Positions 42,026 through 51,395 of a DNA stretch of 64,000 nt are shown in pieces. The DNA is from Sphingobacterium siyangense (GTDB lineage Bacteria > Bacteroidota > Bacteroidia > Sphingobacteriales > Sphingobacteriaceae): the NCBI RefSeq assembly GCF_007830445.1, contig NZ_VLKR01000006.1, forward strand, positions 1 to 64,000, in the 5' to 3' direction. Both the position numbers and the translations under genes were made by a program. The notes under the pieces are model-generated. The model was not told where the DNA came from. It searched no databases and saw nothing but the letters and a program-made list of their open reading frames with translations. How positions within the stretch are numbered: the first letter of the stretch is position 1; each line of letters begins with the position of its first letter.

Positions 42026-45000
42026 TTAAAAATTGTATGTCAATGAAAGATTAAATCTTCTCCCTTCTTTTTTTCGATAGGTTATAATATCCCCATCAGC
42101 TTTATTGTATCTATTGTCCCCTTTAAATTTTTTGATTGTATAAATTCCATTTTCATTTCCGACACTGTATCCCTCTGTATTCTGATAATAGCGAGTCCAA
42201 TCATCTAATAGGTTCGCCATATTCAACTTAGCTTCTAATTTATTGTTGAGAAAACGTTTATATATCTGCAGGTCCAGTTGCTTAGGCGCTAATTCATATT
42301 CCACTCTATTGGGATCAATGGAAGTAATATTCGTTCTGTATCCTCTATGGTTATAACTAACCGTCGTTCCGAATGAATTTCCCCAATAGCCAATTCCCAA
42401 ATTCAACAACCATGGTGATTGACCGATCAAAGGACGATCCTGACCGGGAGAACGATCTTTAATCCGCTCAGGCAACTCCTTTCCGTCAACAATCTTATAC
42501 TTCCACGAACTCAATACATTTACTTTGGAGCTTAAAAGCGTTGCATTCGCTGAGATAAAAAAATTTGTTAACCAATCTTTATCACCTATAAAACTTAAAT
42601 TTTTACGAATTTCAAATTCTAACCCATTATTTTTAGCAGATTCCATATTATTAAAGACATAATAGGCCCCACCCGTAAATGATTCATCTTCGACCAGTTC
42701 AATGGGTTTATCCAGATATTTATAAAATCCCGTTAATGATATAATTTCTCCCGGACTTGGGTACCATTCCAACCGCAGATCTACATTATCAATAAAGGTC
42801 GATTCCACATTATCCCCTGAAATAATCGCATCCAGTTCAAAGTCATAAAATCCAAAAAAACCTGTTTCTCGAAAATCTGGACGGATTGCAGTTTTTGAAT
42901 AGCTACCTCGAACATTAAAGGTATTAGTAACACTATAAGTGGCATTAATGGATGGTAAAAATTTCCAATTATTTTCACGCACAAGCAATTTATATGCTAT
43001 AAATTTATTTTTGTCATCATTCGGATCACCATTCTGTTTTCTAAACATTTCGTCCTGACGATTTTTTAGGTTATAATATTCAGCACGAACACCATACACC
43101 AAGCGCAATTTATTCCATAATTTCTGATCCAACATAAAATATCCTGCGTGCGATTGCATACTTCCGTCATATACATTTCCGCCAATAAGCTCGGGATAAT
43201 AATAAGCCTGACCAATGCCGTTGCCAATATTTTCCGACGAAAACAACACATCATAAGGCGCTTCGATAGCAGGTGCTGCGGTTGACGGATCATTAGGCAT
43301 ATAGGAACGCGTAAAGGGCAACAAACGAAATATGGATAAATCTCGCTTCTTAGACCAGCCCTGATAACCAACTTTAACCAAAGTACTGACAGATCGTCCT
43401 TCTCCAAAAATGCGGGAAAATGCCATTGCCCAATTATAATCATCCTCATTGATCTGTGTCCACATACGGGAATCTTTTCCCAGCACAGATGAATTTGACC
43501 ATCCTGAAAGATTTAACAAATTTGGAGTCTGAAATAGATGTTGATCATCGAATACAGTAGTCAATCTATATCTCAATTTCCGCTCATCTAAAATCTGTTG
43601 TTTGATTTTATTATAGGCAAACATGCCTTCCGCTTTAATTTTCCAAGGCAATTTATATTCGCCGCTTAATTGATGCTGTTGTAAAGACATTGCTTCAGGC
43701 AGCTGATACTGATTTTTTGTTGGAGCATTACTTAGGTCTGCAAAGGCCGCTCGAATATTTTCATTATAGGAGTTGTTATAAGTACGGGCATATATATTTT
43801 TGAATGCGAGCTTAAAATCCTGCCCTTGTAACCCAAAATTCGCAACTAACCCACTACTACTATTAAAACGATAAGAAGTACCCGCTCCATTTAAACCGAC
43901 TCCTGTACTGTCAATATAGTGTGCTCCATTAATAGCGGATCCTCTCACATTATTGAAGGCTACAATATTTTGTTCATTTCGAATATTCGCAGAAGCAGAG
44001 AAACCAAACAATAATCCATTTGAAAGATTATATCGTCGCCCCAATGCAAACCGAAAATTTTGGTTGGGATTGGCTTTATAACGATATAGTTTCATAGCGT
44101 CTGCATTGACCTGTTTAGATTGGGATATTGCATCAATGTCATTATACTTGACATCTGAACCCGGCATTAAAAATTCTTCATTTAACTTTGGATCGTCCAG
44201 TACATACCCAGGGGGGGCATCCAGACGTCGGGCTTCACCATTCCAATACCAAGGCAATATCCCCTCAGGTTGTTTTGAAGAAGAATGATTAAAACCAAAA
44301 AATTCCGATGCTTTCCGCTCCCCCAGCCGATAAAAGTCTTTGCCAGTTGTGCGGGAATTACCACCTATCCCATATTGTATTGTCGTAAAATTCTTCTCCG
44401 GAATATCCAATGTATTTACCGAAACCTGTCCGCCAGAAAATTCAGCGGATACATCCGGTGTTGCCGTTTTATTGACCACCACCGAGCTCACCATTTCTGT
44501 CGGTATAATATCAAAGGAAAAATCCCGTCTATTCTGCGAAGTACTCGGAATCACCACACCGTCCAACATGGCCTGATTGTAGCGGTCGGACATCCCCCGC
44601 ACAATGACGTTCCGGTTATTAACAGTGGTCAATCCGGTAACACGTTTTAAAACCTGCCCCATATCATTGTCCGGTGTACGTGCGATCTGTTCGGCGGATA
44701 TTCCGTCCGTCACCGACGCTGCGTTTTTTTGCGCCGCATAAAGACCGGCTACGGAAGCTTTTTTAAACGATACATTGACAACTGCCGTCTCTAGCGCATT
44801 TACCTGCGTCTTCATGGCAATGTTTAACCCTGTCCGTTGTCCGGACTGTATTTTGACCCCTTCAATACGTTGGGTCTGGTAAGAGAGGTAACTGACTTCC
44901 AATATGTAGGTTCCCGGTTCAGCATTCAAAAGATAGCTCCCATCGATACCGCTCTGTGTTGATTTATTGGTACCGATCAGTTTGATGCTGGCATTAGCCA

Positions 45001-45421
45001 AAGGCTGACCGCGATCATCAATAACTTTACCTGAAATATACCCATTCTGCTGTACCGGTTTTTCGACTAATGTAATATAGACACTGTTGTCTTGAGCCAT
45101 TAGGTCAGTCTCCCTGAGCAGATAACGCATGACATCGCGGACACTACTACTTTTAAAAATTTTGGCATTTACCTTTTTCTTTGCCAGATTATATTTCGCT
45201 GCATCGAAAGCGATATGTATATTTTCGGATTCCAAACGCTCGAAAGCCGCCGGAATATTAGATTCACTAAAAGAAACTGTAATCTTTTTATTGAGTAACT
45301 GCCCGTATGCGCCCGAAGCTAAGAGCATTTCGGCCGACACGATCGAAAGAAATAGACCTACCAACGATGTCCTTATCATAAACTTAATATCGTTTTGCGT
45401 AACGTATTGCTTAAATTTCAT
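42026..45421 (-). CDS. TonB-dependent outer-membrane receptor with STN and carboxypeptidase-like domains
   Basis: An 1131-residue receptor. Signal peptide (LASGAYGQ), an STN signalling domain (about 48-112: KKITVSFSESNIPAAFERLE) and a carboxypeptidase-D regulatory-like domain (about 128-210: GYISGKVIDDRGQPLANASI) precede the plug (about 220-330: AEQIARTPDNDMGQVLKRVT, VIVRGMSDRYNQAMLDG) and the barrel ending FNLSLTYNF. The STN domain contacts the FecR-type anti-sigma encoded directly upstream, so this receptor is a transducer that reports ligand binding to its ECF sigma factor. No SusD partner. It is clearly homologous to the second receptor at 57655-60423. Confidence 0.85.
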   Translation of the reverse strand: MKFKQYVTQNDIKFMIRTSLVGLFLSIVSAEMLLASGAYGQLLNKKITVSFSESNIPAAFERLESENIHIAFDAAKYNLAKKKVNAKIFKSSSVRDVMRYLLRETDLMAQDNSVYITLVEKPVQQNGYISGKVIDDRGQPLANASIKLIGTNKSTQSGIDGSYLLNAEPGTYILEVSYLSYQTQRIEGVKIQSGQRTGLNIAMKTQVNALETAVVNVSFKKASVAGLYAAQKNAASVTDGISAEQIARTPDNDMGQVLKRVTGLTTVNNRNVIVRGMSDRYNQAMLDGVVIPSTSQNRRDFSFDIIPTEMVSSVVVNKTATPDVSAEFSGGQVSVNTLDIPEKNFTTIQYGIGGNSRTTGKDFYRLGERKASEFFGFNHSSSKQPEGILPWYWNGEARRLDAPPGYVLDDPKLNEEFLMPGSDVKYNDIDAISQSKQVNADAMKLYRYKANPNQNFRFALGRRYNLSNGLLFGFSASANIRNEQNIVAFNNVRGSAINGAHYIDSTGVGLNGAGTSYRFNSSSGLVANFGLQGQDFKLAFKNIYARTYNNSYNENIRAAFADLSNAPTKNQYQLPEAMSLQQHQLSGEYKLPWKIKAEGMFAYNKIKQQILDERKLRYRLTTVFDDQHLFQTPNLLNLSGWSNSSVLGKDSRMWTQINEDDYNWAMAFSRIFGEGRSVSTLVKVGYQGWSKKRDLSIFRLLPFTRSYMPNDPSTAAPAIEAPYDVLFSSENIGNGIGQAYYYPELIGGNVYDGSMQSHAGYFMLDQKLWNKLRLVYGVRAEYYNLKNRQDEMFRKQNGDPNDDKNKFIAYKLLVRENNWKFLPSINATYSVTNTFNVRGSYSKTAIRPDFRETGFFGFYDFELDAIISGDNVESTFIDNVDLRLEWYPSPGEIISLTGFYKYLDKPIELVEDESFTGGAYYVFNNMESAKNNGLEFEIRKNLSFIGDKDWLTNFFISANATLLSSKVNVLSSWKYKIVDGKELPERIKDRSPGQDRPLIGQSPWLLNLGIGYWGNSFGTTVSYNHRGYRTNITSIDPNRVEYELAPKQLDLQIYKRFLNNKLEAKLNMANLLDDWTRYYQNTEGYSVGNENGIYTIKKFKGDNRYNKADGDIITYRKKEGRRFNLSLTYNF

Positions 45422-45542
45422 AAATTTGTATGCGTATATAATATCTCTTAAGTTGTTGTATATGTTATTTATACCATCTCCAAATGGTACATGATGCAGA
45501 GTTGACGATGGCCGTCGTCAGCTCTCTTTTTTTATTCCCGAA

Positions 45543-46505
45543 TTAGTAAATATGCACTATCCTGCCCTCCTTCCTTGATTTGTTGTGATGAATTGCTTTG
45601 ATACTTTCCAGGGTTGCCGTCCAGGACAGCTGCTTTGATATCGGCATACTATACCGTTGTTGGGCAATCCGCTGATCGTCAGTTTTAATATCCACATCAT
45701 AGATACTTTTGACCGCCAGTGCCAATTCTGCAAAACTGCTTTGCTTAAGATAAACTCTTCCCTCAATCCAGCTATTCCGTGTCGTCAGATCAAAAGTCTC
45801 CTGCTGGCTATTGTGGTTATTTTTGGTATAACGGATCTGTTCGCCGCGGGTCAGCACACCCAGCGGATTGCTATTGGCAGTAACCTGCACTTTACCTGTA
45901 AATACGGACACCGATATCTCATCCAATTCCGCATAGTTTTTCACGGTAAAGGAGGTCCCCAGCACCCTTGTCTGTATTTGTCGGGCATTCACCACAAAAG
46001 CTTTTGAGGAATCTTTCTTGATCTCAAAATAGGCCTCTCCAGCCATAAGCTCCACAACTCGATCACGCCTATTGTAAGAGACGGTATCCAATTTAATTTT
46101 GGAATATGCGTTCATTATAACGGTTGATCCGTCGGCCAAAAATATCCGCTTACGTTGTGAGGCCCCTGTTTCAAAAATCCGGTAACCGGGTTTTAAATTC
46201 GCTTCTCTTTGGGAGAAATTCAGATCATGCTGTTTTGTCCAAAATAAAACGCTAACACATAACAGTAGACTTGCTGCAACCGTTCCGCTCCAGTAGATTA
46301 TGCTCCGACCCACTGATTTTTTAGACGCAGTACTTCCAATACGTTGCTGTATATTATTCCATAATCGAACCTCATCTACCTCTCCTTCAGAAAGTTCTTC
46401 CCGATCAAGCGTATCATACCAGCGATCAATCAGGGACCTCTCAGCCTTGTTCGCATTATTATGCTGGTATCTATAGATTAAGGATTCAAAAATTCTTCTT
46501 TTCAC
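45543..46505 (-). CDS. FecR-family anti-sigma factor
   Basis: A 320-residue membrane regulator with a GTG start at 46505. The cytoplasmic N-terminal segment (residues 1-65) contains RSLIDRWYDTLDREELSEGE, one transmembrane helix follows (about 70-90: IIYWSGTVAASLLLCVSVLFW), then a periplasmic FecR domain (about 105-215: GYRIFETGASQRKRIFLADG, VELMAGEAYFEIKKDSSKAF, SVSVFTGKVQVTA) and a C-terminal receptor-binding domain. It should hold the sigma factor encoded upstream and release it when the STN-domain receptor engages ligand. Confidence 0.85.
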   Translation of the reverse strand: MKRRIFESLIYRYQHNNANKAERSLIDRWYDTLDREELSEGEVDEVRLWNNIQQRIGSTASKKSVGRSIIYWSGTVAASLLLCVSVLFWTKQHDLNFSQREANLKPGYRIFETGASQRKRIFLADGSTVIMNAYSKIKLDTVSYNRRDRVVELMAGEAYFEIKKDSSKAFVVNARQIQTRVLGTSFTVKNYAELDEISVSVFTGKVQVTANSNPLGVLTRGEQIRYTKNNHNSQQETFDLTTRNSWIEGRVYLKQSSFAELALAVKSIYDVDIKTDDQRIAQQRYSMPISKQLSWTATLESIKAIHHNKSRKEGRIVHIY

Positions 46506-46636
46506 TTTTTATGCCTGCTGTTTATATACAAGTCCGCAAAAAAGCCTCAAAGTACTTCAAGAAATAGTTAATGTTGTATGAAAGAATTGTTAAAGGATCA
46601 AAGTTCAGAAAATAGGAATATGGCAAGGTGGGTAAG

Positions 46637-47251
46637 CTACTTAGCGAGCTCGTCTATAATAAAGACCAAAAGAAGGCTAAAACTACCGTTTTGAACATGT
46701 TGATAGCCCAAAATAGCTTTCCGTAATCGTTTGGATGCTTCCGTAAGATTATTTTTGACCGTTTGCTCAGACAGCCCCATACGCATGGCTATCTCTCGAA
46801 TGGATAAATGTTCCCATTTCAATAAAAGCGCTTGCCGCATATTCTGTGGCATAATTTCCAGCTCTTCCTCCAACAACTTCTCAAGGGCTAAATACGTATT
46901 GAGATCCTCTGGATGCTGCTGCACATAGTCGAATATATGTTTACTCCAGTGCTCCAACAATCTGTCTTTGGCTTTATTGGAATTAAAGAAATCTATAATT
47001 TTATATTTGAGCATCCCTTTCAAATAGGCTGGAAGATTCATTTGGATGTCGATTGTATGCCGCCTTTCCCAAAATTGGACAAACAGCTCCTGTAGAATAT
47101 CCTCCACATCCTGTCGGTCTAGGATCCGACGGGCAGCGTGCTGATAAAGATCTTTCCAGCAATAGCGATACAATTCCTCATAAGCAGAAGTATCGTTAAA
47201 CTCTTTAATAGCTTGTAGCCAACGCTGATGTACAACTGGTCCTTGATTCAT
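46637..47251 (-). CDS. ECF sigma factor (FecI-like)
   Basis: A 204-residue extracytoplasmic-function sigma factor. Region 2 (about 25-90) includes YRYCWKDLYQHAARRILDRQ and DVEDILQELFVQFWERRHTI; region 4 (about 130-185) has MPQNMRQALLLKWEHLSIRE and AMRMGLSEQTVKNNLTEASK, the helix-turn-helix that reads the -35-like element. No region 3. Gene order sigma, FecR, STN receptor is the standard cell-surface signalling set of Bacteroidota, here 131 bp from FecR. Its own promoter region (47252-47514) has a -7-like TAATTTTG close to the ATG. Confidence 0.85.
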   Translation of the reverse strand: MNQGPVVHQRWLQAIKEFNDTSAYEELYRYCWKDLYQHAARRILDRQDVEDILQELFVQFWERRHTIDIQMNLPAYLKGMLKYKIIDFFNSNKAKDRLLEHWSKHIFDYVQQHPEDLNTYLALEKLLEEELEIMPQNMRQALLLKWEHLSIREIAMRMGLSEQTVKNNLTEASKRLRKAILGYQHVQNGSFSLLLVFIIDELAK

Positions 47252-47443
47252 GCTAATACCAAAATTAAGGTTGAGATATTAAGTTTCTATTAATAAATGA
47301 ATAAAGAAACTGTAGGTATATAAAATAGTTTCACATTCGAAATAATACTTTTCAAAGTGAGCTAAATCTATATAACAGCGCTCAATTTATTATCACCTGG
47401 TATAAAAGAATCAGATTCCCTTAAAAATCAATTATTTAAATTA

Positions 47444-47474
47444 TTTGTTTATTCCAATATTATTCTTACCTTTG
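47444..47474 (+). promoter_or_regulatory. Consensus promoter of the DEAD-box helicase gene
   Basis: TTTG (47444-47447), exactly 19 bp, TACCTTTG (47467-47474): a perfect TTTG-N19-TAnnTTTG match. The predicted transcript start is near 47481, giving a short leader of about 34 nt. Confidence 0.75.
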
Positions 47475-47482
47475 CAACGCCT

Positions 47483-47501
47483 TAGGCAATAGTGCCTATT
47501 G
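47483..47501 (+). promoter_or_regulatory. Leader hairpin(s) of the DEAD-box helicase mRNA
   Basis: Two mutually exclusive stems overlap: TAGGCA (47483-47488) / TGCCTA (47493-47498) and CAATAG (47487-47492) / CTATTG (47496-47501). The pair occupies most of the predicted leader, 13 nt before the ATG, and could act as a temperature- or protein-sensitive switch. Confidence 0.4.
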
Positions 47502-47514
47502 TATAAAATATTTC

Positions 47515-49392
47515 ATGAACCCATTTTTAGAACTGGGAATCCGTGAGGAAGTTGTTAATGCCATCTCAGAATTAGGTTTCGAAAAACCTTCTGAAATTCA
47601 GGAAAAAGCCATTCCTGTTTTATTGACTGGTAACGACGATTTTGTCGGATTAGCCCAAACTGGCACAGGAAAGACCGCGGCATTTGGTCTTCCATTATTA
47701 GAGCAATTAGACTTTTCTCAAAAACACCCACAGGCATTAATTCTTTGCCCTACTCGGGAATTATGTTTACAAATCTCAAAAGATTTAGAAAAATTTGCTA
47801 AATACGTTGACAACGTACATGTTGTTGCTGTATATGGAGGTGCAAATATCTCAGACCAGCTACGTCAAATTAGACGTGGAGTGCAAATTGTAGTAGCGAC
47901 CCCAGGTCGTATGTTGGATATCATCGGCAGAAATGCGATTGATTTTTCAAATGTAAAATATGTTGTATTGGATGAAGCGGATGAGATGCTCAATATGGGC
48001 TTCAAAGAAGACATCAACAACATTTTGTCAGAAACTCCTGACGAGAAAAAAACTTGGTTATTTTCGGCGACAATGCCTTCTGAGGTACGTCGTATCGCAA
48101 AGAATTATATGACCGATCCAGTTGAGCTTACTGTAGGTACAAAAAACACCGGTAATGCCAACATTGAACACCACTATTATTTGATCAAAGCAAAAGATAA
48201 ATATGCTGCGTTCAAACGTATTGTGGATTCAAACCCTGATATCTTTGGTATCGTATTTTGTCGTACAAAAATCGAAACACAGGATATCGCTGAAGCGTTG
48301 ATCAAAGATGGTTACAATGCAGATTCATTGCATGGTGACTTATCACAACAACAACGTGATAAAGTTATGAAACGTTACCGTGACCGTAGTTTACAATTGT
48401 TGATCGCAACAGACGTAGCTGCTCGTGGTATTGATGTAAGTGATGTAACTCACGTTATTAACTTCTCTTTACCTGATGAAACAGAAAACTATACACACCG
48501 TTCAGGCCGTACAGCCCGTGCAGGTAAAACTGGTATTTCACTTTCTTTGGTAAACGTAAAAGAACTAAGCAAAATCCGTCATCTTGAAAAGATCATCGGT
48601 AAGCCTTTTGAGAAAAAACAAGTACCTCAAGGTGCTGAAGTTTGCGAAAAACAATTATTTTCTATCGTTAAAAAGATTGAAAATGTTGAAGTAAACGACG
48701 AACAAATCAGCCCATTCTTGCCTGCAATTATGGAAAATTTGGAGTCACTTTCAAAAGAAGATATCATCAAAAGATTCGCTTCTCTTGAGTTCAACCGTTT
48801 CTTGGATTATTACAAAAATGCACCTGATTTAAATATCGAAGCGCGTGACGGTGGTCGTGAAGACCGCGGTGATAGACGTGATGGTCGTTCACGTGAAGGT
48901 TCAAAAGGCTACACGCGTTTATTTATGAATTTAGGTTCAGTAGATGAATTCTCTCGTGGAGATATGTTGGGCTTCATCTGTAACAATGCGAATATTTCAG
49001 GAAAATCAATCGGTAAAATTGATTTGAAAGGCGTGTTCACATTCTTCGAAGTTCAAGATGCAGAAGTAGAAAAAGTATTCCAAGGATTCCAAGGTGTAGA
49101 TTACAACGGTCGTCAAGTACGTATCGAAGTATCTGGTGAAGCAAGAGGTGAAGGTCGTAGCGACCGTGGCGGAAGAAGCCGTGGTGGTGATCGTGGCGGA
49201 AGACGTGAAGGTGGATACCGTGGTGGTGATCGCGGTGGAAGACGTGAAGGTGGATATGGTGGCGGCGAACGCAGCGGAAGACGTGAAGGCGGATTCAGTG
49301 GTGAGCGTCGTGATCGTGGCGAGCGTAGCAGCAATGGCGGCGGCTTCCGTGATTTCTCTGGAAAACGTAAAGAATCAAAAAGCAAATACTAA
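47515..49392 (+). CDS. DEAD-box ATP-dependent RNA helicase with RGG-rich tail
   Basis: A 625-residue RNA helicase of the CsdA/DeaD type. Helicase core: Q-motif region FEKPSEIQEKAIPVLL, motif I AQTGTGKTA (about residues 43-51), Ia PTRELC, Ib TPGRML, II DEADEM, III SATMP, V ATDVAARGID and VI HRSGRTARAGK. An RNA-binding DbpA-like domain follows (about 465-545: YTRLFMNLGSVDEFSRGDML). Residues about 545-615 are a Gly/Arg repeat tail (DRGGRREGGYRGG). It probably remodels ribosomal and cold-stressed mRNA structure. A consensus promoter and a hairpin leader precede it. The reverse frames over the tail are artefacts of the repeat. Confidence 0.9.
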   Translation: MNPFLELGIREEVVNAISELGFEKPSEIQEKAIPVLLTGNDDFVGLAQTGTGKTAAFGLPLLEQLDFSQKHPQALILCPTRELCLQISKDLEKFAKYVDNVHVVAVYGGANISDQLRQIRRGVQIVVATPGRMLDIIGRNAIDFSNVKYVVLDEADEMLNMGFKEDINNILSETPDEKKTWLFSATMPSEVRRIAKNYMTDPVELTVGTKNTGNANIEHHYYLIKAKDKYAAFKRIVDSNPDIFGIVFCRTKIETQDIAEALIKDGYNADSLHGDLSQQQRDKVMKRYRDRSLQLLIATDVAARGIDVSDVTHVINFSLPDETENYTHRSGRTARAGKTGISLSLVNVKELSKIRHLEKIIGKPFEKKQVPQGAEVCEKQLFSIVKKIENVEVNDEQISPFLPAIMENLESLSKEDIIKRFASLEFNRFLDYYKNAPDLNIEARDGGREDRGDRRDGRSREGSKGYTRLFMNLGSVDEFSRGDMLGFICNNANISGKSIGKIDLKGVFTFFEVQDAEVEKVFQGFQGVDYNGRQVRIEVSGEARGEGRSDRGGRSRGGDRGGRREGGYRGGDRGGRREGGYGGGERSGRREGGFSGERRDRGERSSNGGGFRDFSGKRKESKSKY

Positions 49393-49416
49393 TCATTAGT
49401 ACTTAGCATAAGAGTT

Positions 49417-49470
49417 AAAGACTCTGGTACAAAAGCGATCAGCTTGAGATGCCAGAGTCTTTTCTTTTAT
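49417..49470 (+). terminator. Terminator of the helicase gene
   Basis: AAAGACTCTGG (49417-49427) pairs with CCAGAGTCTTT (49452-49462), 24-nt loop, followed by a T-rich tail. Confidence 0.75.
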
Positions 49471-49569
49471 TTCCCCTCCTAACAGTACAGGCACTAATAT
49501 CTCCTGCCAATATAATAGTCTCTATAAAAAAGCGTAAATTAGCTGTATTATACGAACTGGACTTCTAAC

Positions 49570-51336
49570 ATGCCAATAGTAGCAACAAGATTATTTGATT
49601 TAGCATACCTGCAATATAGTATTGCCCCGGATTTCCCAATGTTTTCTTTCAGAAAAGATAACGAATGGGTACAAGTAAGCAATACTCAATTTATTGAACA
49701 GATCAACGAGACATCTAAAGGTTTGATCGCATTAGGCGTTCAGCCTGGAGAGAAAGTAGCATTAATTAGTGAGAACCGCATCGAGTGGAATATCCTTGAT
49801 TTTGCCATTCAACAAATTGGAGCTGTAGTAGTCGCCATCTACCCTAATATTTCAACCTTAGATTACACGTATATCTTCAATCATGCCGAAATCAGGAAGT
49901 GTATTGTTAGTTCAAAGACACTATACACAAAGATATTAACGATACAAGATAATTGTCCGCAACTAAATGCTATTTACAGTCTAGACAAAGAGGATGGTCT
50001 AAACCATTGGCATGACTTCGTTTCCAAGGGCGAGATCATTACAGATGAAACGCTAAACCAACTACGTGATGGTATAAAAACCGATACATTGGCGTCCATC
50101 ATTTACACCTCTGGCACAACAGGAAATCCCAAAGGTGTTATGTTGTCTCATAAAAATTTATTGGCAGATACGTTGAGTAGTGAATATTCCTTTCCTGTCG
50201 AACGAGGTGATCGTGCCCTCTCCTTTCTTCCAGTTTGTCATGCCTATGAACGCGTATTCCAATATGTATATATGTACAAAGGTTTGACAATCTTCTTTGC
50301 TCAATCGATGGATACGATAGGTGAAGATTTTAAATCCGTTAAACCACATATTTTTTCCGCTGTACCTCGTGTATTGGAGAAAGTTTATGAGAAGATTATG
50401 GCTACAGGAGAGCAATTAACAGGAGTCAAGCGTAAGCTATTCTTCTGGTCCTTGAGCGTCGGCGAACAATACAAACTGGAGGGACGTACATGGTGGTATG
50501 ACTTTCAACTGAACATTGCCCGTAAATTAGTTTTTTCAAAATGGCGCGAAGCATTAGGTGGTGACATCAAAGGGATTGCCTCCGGGAGTGCTGCTTTACA
50601 GGAAAGATTAATCCGTCTGTATATGGCAGCAGGGATTCCAATATATGAAGGTTATGGCCTCACTGAGGCGGGACCATGTATCGCTGTAAACTGCTATAAA
50701 CGAGGTATGAAAATTGGTACTGTAGGCTTACCGTTAATTAATATCGAAATAAAGCTTGCTAACGATGGAGAAATATTGACTAAAGGCGAGAATAATATGA
50801 TTGGCTATTATAAAAATCCAGAGGCAACAGCAGAAGCGATCAAGGATGGCTGGCTTTATACTGGGGACATTGGCCAATGGGTAGACGGTAAATTTCTTAA
50901 AATTATAGACCGAAAGAAAGAGATGTTCAAGACTTCTGGAGGAAAATATATCGTTCCGCAGCAGATCGAATCTAAACTGGTCGAATCTTCATTTATCGAA
51001 CAGGCTATGGTACTTGGAGAAGGCCGCAAATTTCCTGCGGCGTTGATTGTTCCCAACTATAATAATCTTCTAGAATGGTCAAGAAGTGCTTTTCCCGCCC
51101 TTGCCAATCTTTCTAGACTAGATTTTCTAAATAGCCCAGAACTGAAACAGAAAATGGGATCGGAACTCAACCGTATTAATCAAAATTTTGGCAGCTGGGA
51201 ACAGATCAAGAAGTTCATCATAGTTCCCGACGAAATGACCGTTGAAACCGGTGAATTGACACCGACGTTAAAAATGAAAAGAAAAGTTATCTTGCAAAAA
51301 TACGAACAAGAGATTGAAGATATTTATCAAAACTAG
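49570..51336 (+). CDS. Long-chain acyl-CoA synthetase (AMP-binding, FadD15-like)
   Basis: A 588-residue adenylate-forming ligase that activates fatty acids with ATP and CoA. The P-loop-like signature is IIYTSGTTGNPKGVMLSHKN (about residues 177-196), the A4/A5 motif EGYGLTEAGP is near 359-368, and the C-terminal hinge is GDIGQWVDGKFLKIIDRKKE (about 431-450), with the GGKYIVPQQIES element after it. No membrane helix or signal. It is a single-gene transcript ended by a strong terminator, and lies downstream of the helicase. Confidence 0.88.
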   Translation: MPIVATRLFDLAYLQYSIAPDFPMFSFRKDNEWVQVSNTQFIEQINETSKGLIALGVQPGEKVALISENRIEWNILDFAIQQIGAVVVAIYPNISTLDYTYIFNHAEIRKCIVSSKTLYTKILTIQDNCPQLNAIYSLDKEDGLNHWHDFVSKGEIITDETLNQLRDGIKTDTLASIIYTSGTTGNPKGVMLSHKNLLADTLSSEYSFPVERGDRALSFLPVCHAYERVFQYVYMYKGLTIFFAQSMDTIGEDFKSVKPHIFSAVPRVLEKVYEKIMATGEQLTGVKRKLFFWSLSVGEQYKLEGRTWWYDFQLNIARKLVFSKWREALGGDIKGIASGSAALQERLIRLYMAAGIPIYEGYGLTEAGPCIAVNCYKRGMKIGTVGLPLINIEIKLANDGEILTKGENNMIGYYKNPEATAEAIKDGWLYTGDIGQWVDGKFLKIIDRKKEMFKTSGGKYIVPQQIESKLVESSFIEQAMVLGEGRKFPAALIVPNYNNLLEWSRSAFPALANLSRLDFLNSPELKQKMGSELNRINQNFGSWEQIKKFIIVPDEMTVETGELTPTLKMKRKVILQKYEQEIEDIYQN

Positions 51337-51341
51337 TCTAC

Positions 51342-51373
51342 AAAAAAGCCTTTGTCAAAAACAAAGGCTTTTT
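51342..51373. terminator. Bidirectional terminator between the acyl-CoA ligase and rlmB
   Basis: AAAAAAGCCTTTG (51342-51354), 7-nt loop, CAAAGGCTTTTT (51362-51373). It serves the plus-strand ligase and the convergent minus-strand rlmB. Confidence 0.87.
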
Positions 51374-51395
51374 GTAATCAACTAAATTATATTCT

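Noticed and set aside
43066..43449. Minus-strand ORF of 127 residues in another frame of the STN receptor
   Set aside because: It overlaps a clear receptor gene in an alternative frame with no features.
49140..49340. Possible CRISPR-like short repeats
   Set aside because: The repeats are in frame with the RGG tail, differ in length, and have no regular spacers.
49113..49385. Pro/Ser/Arg-rich minus-strand ORF opposite the helicase tail
   Set aside because: Produced by the GGT/CGT repeats of the RGG tail read backwards.
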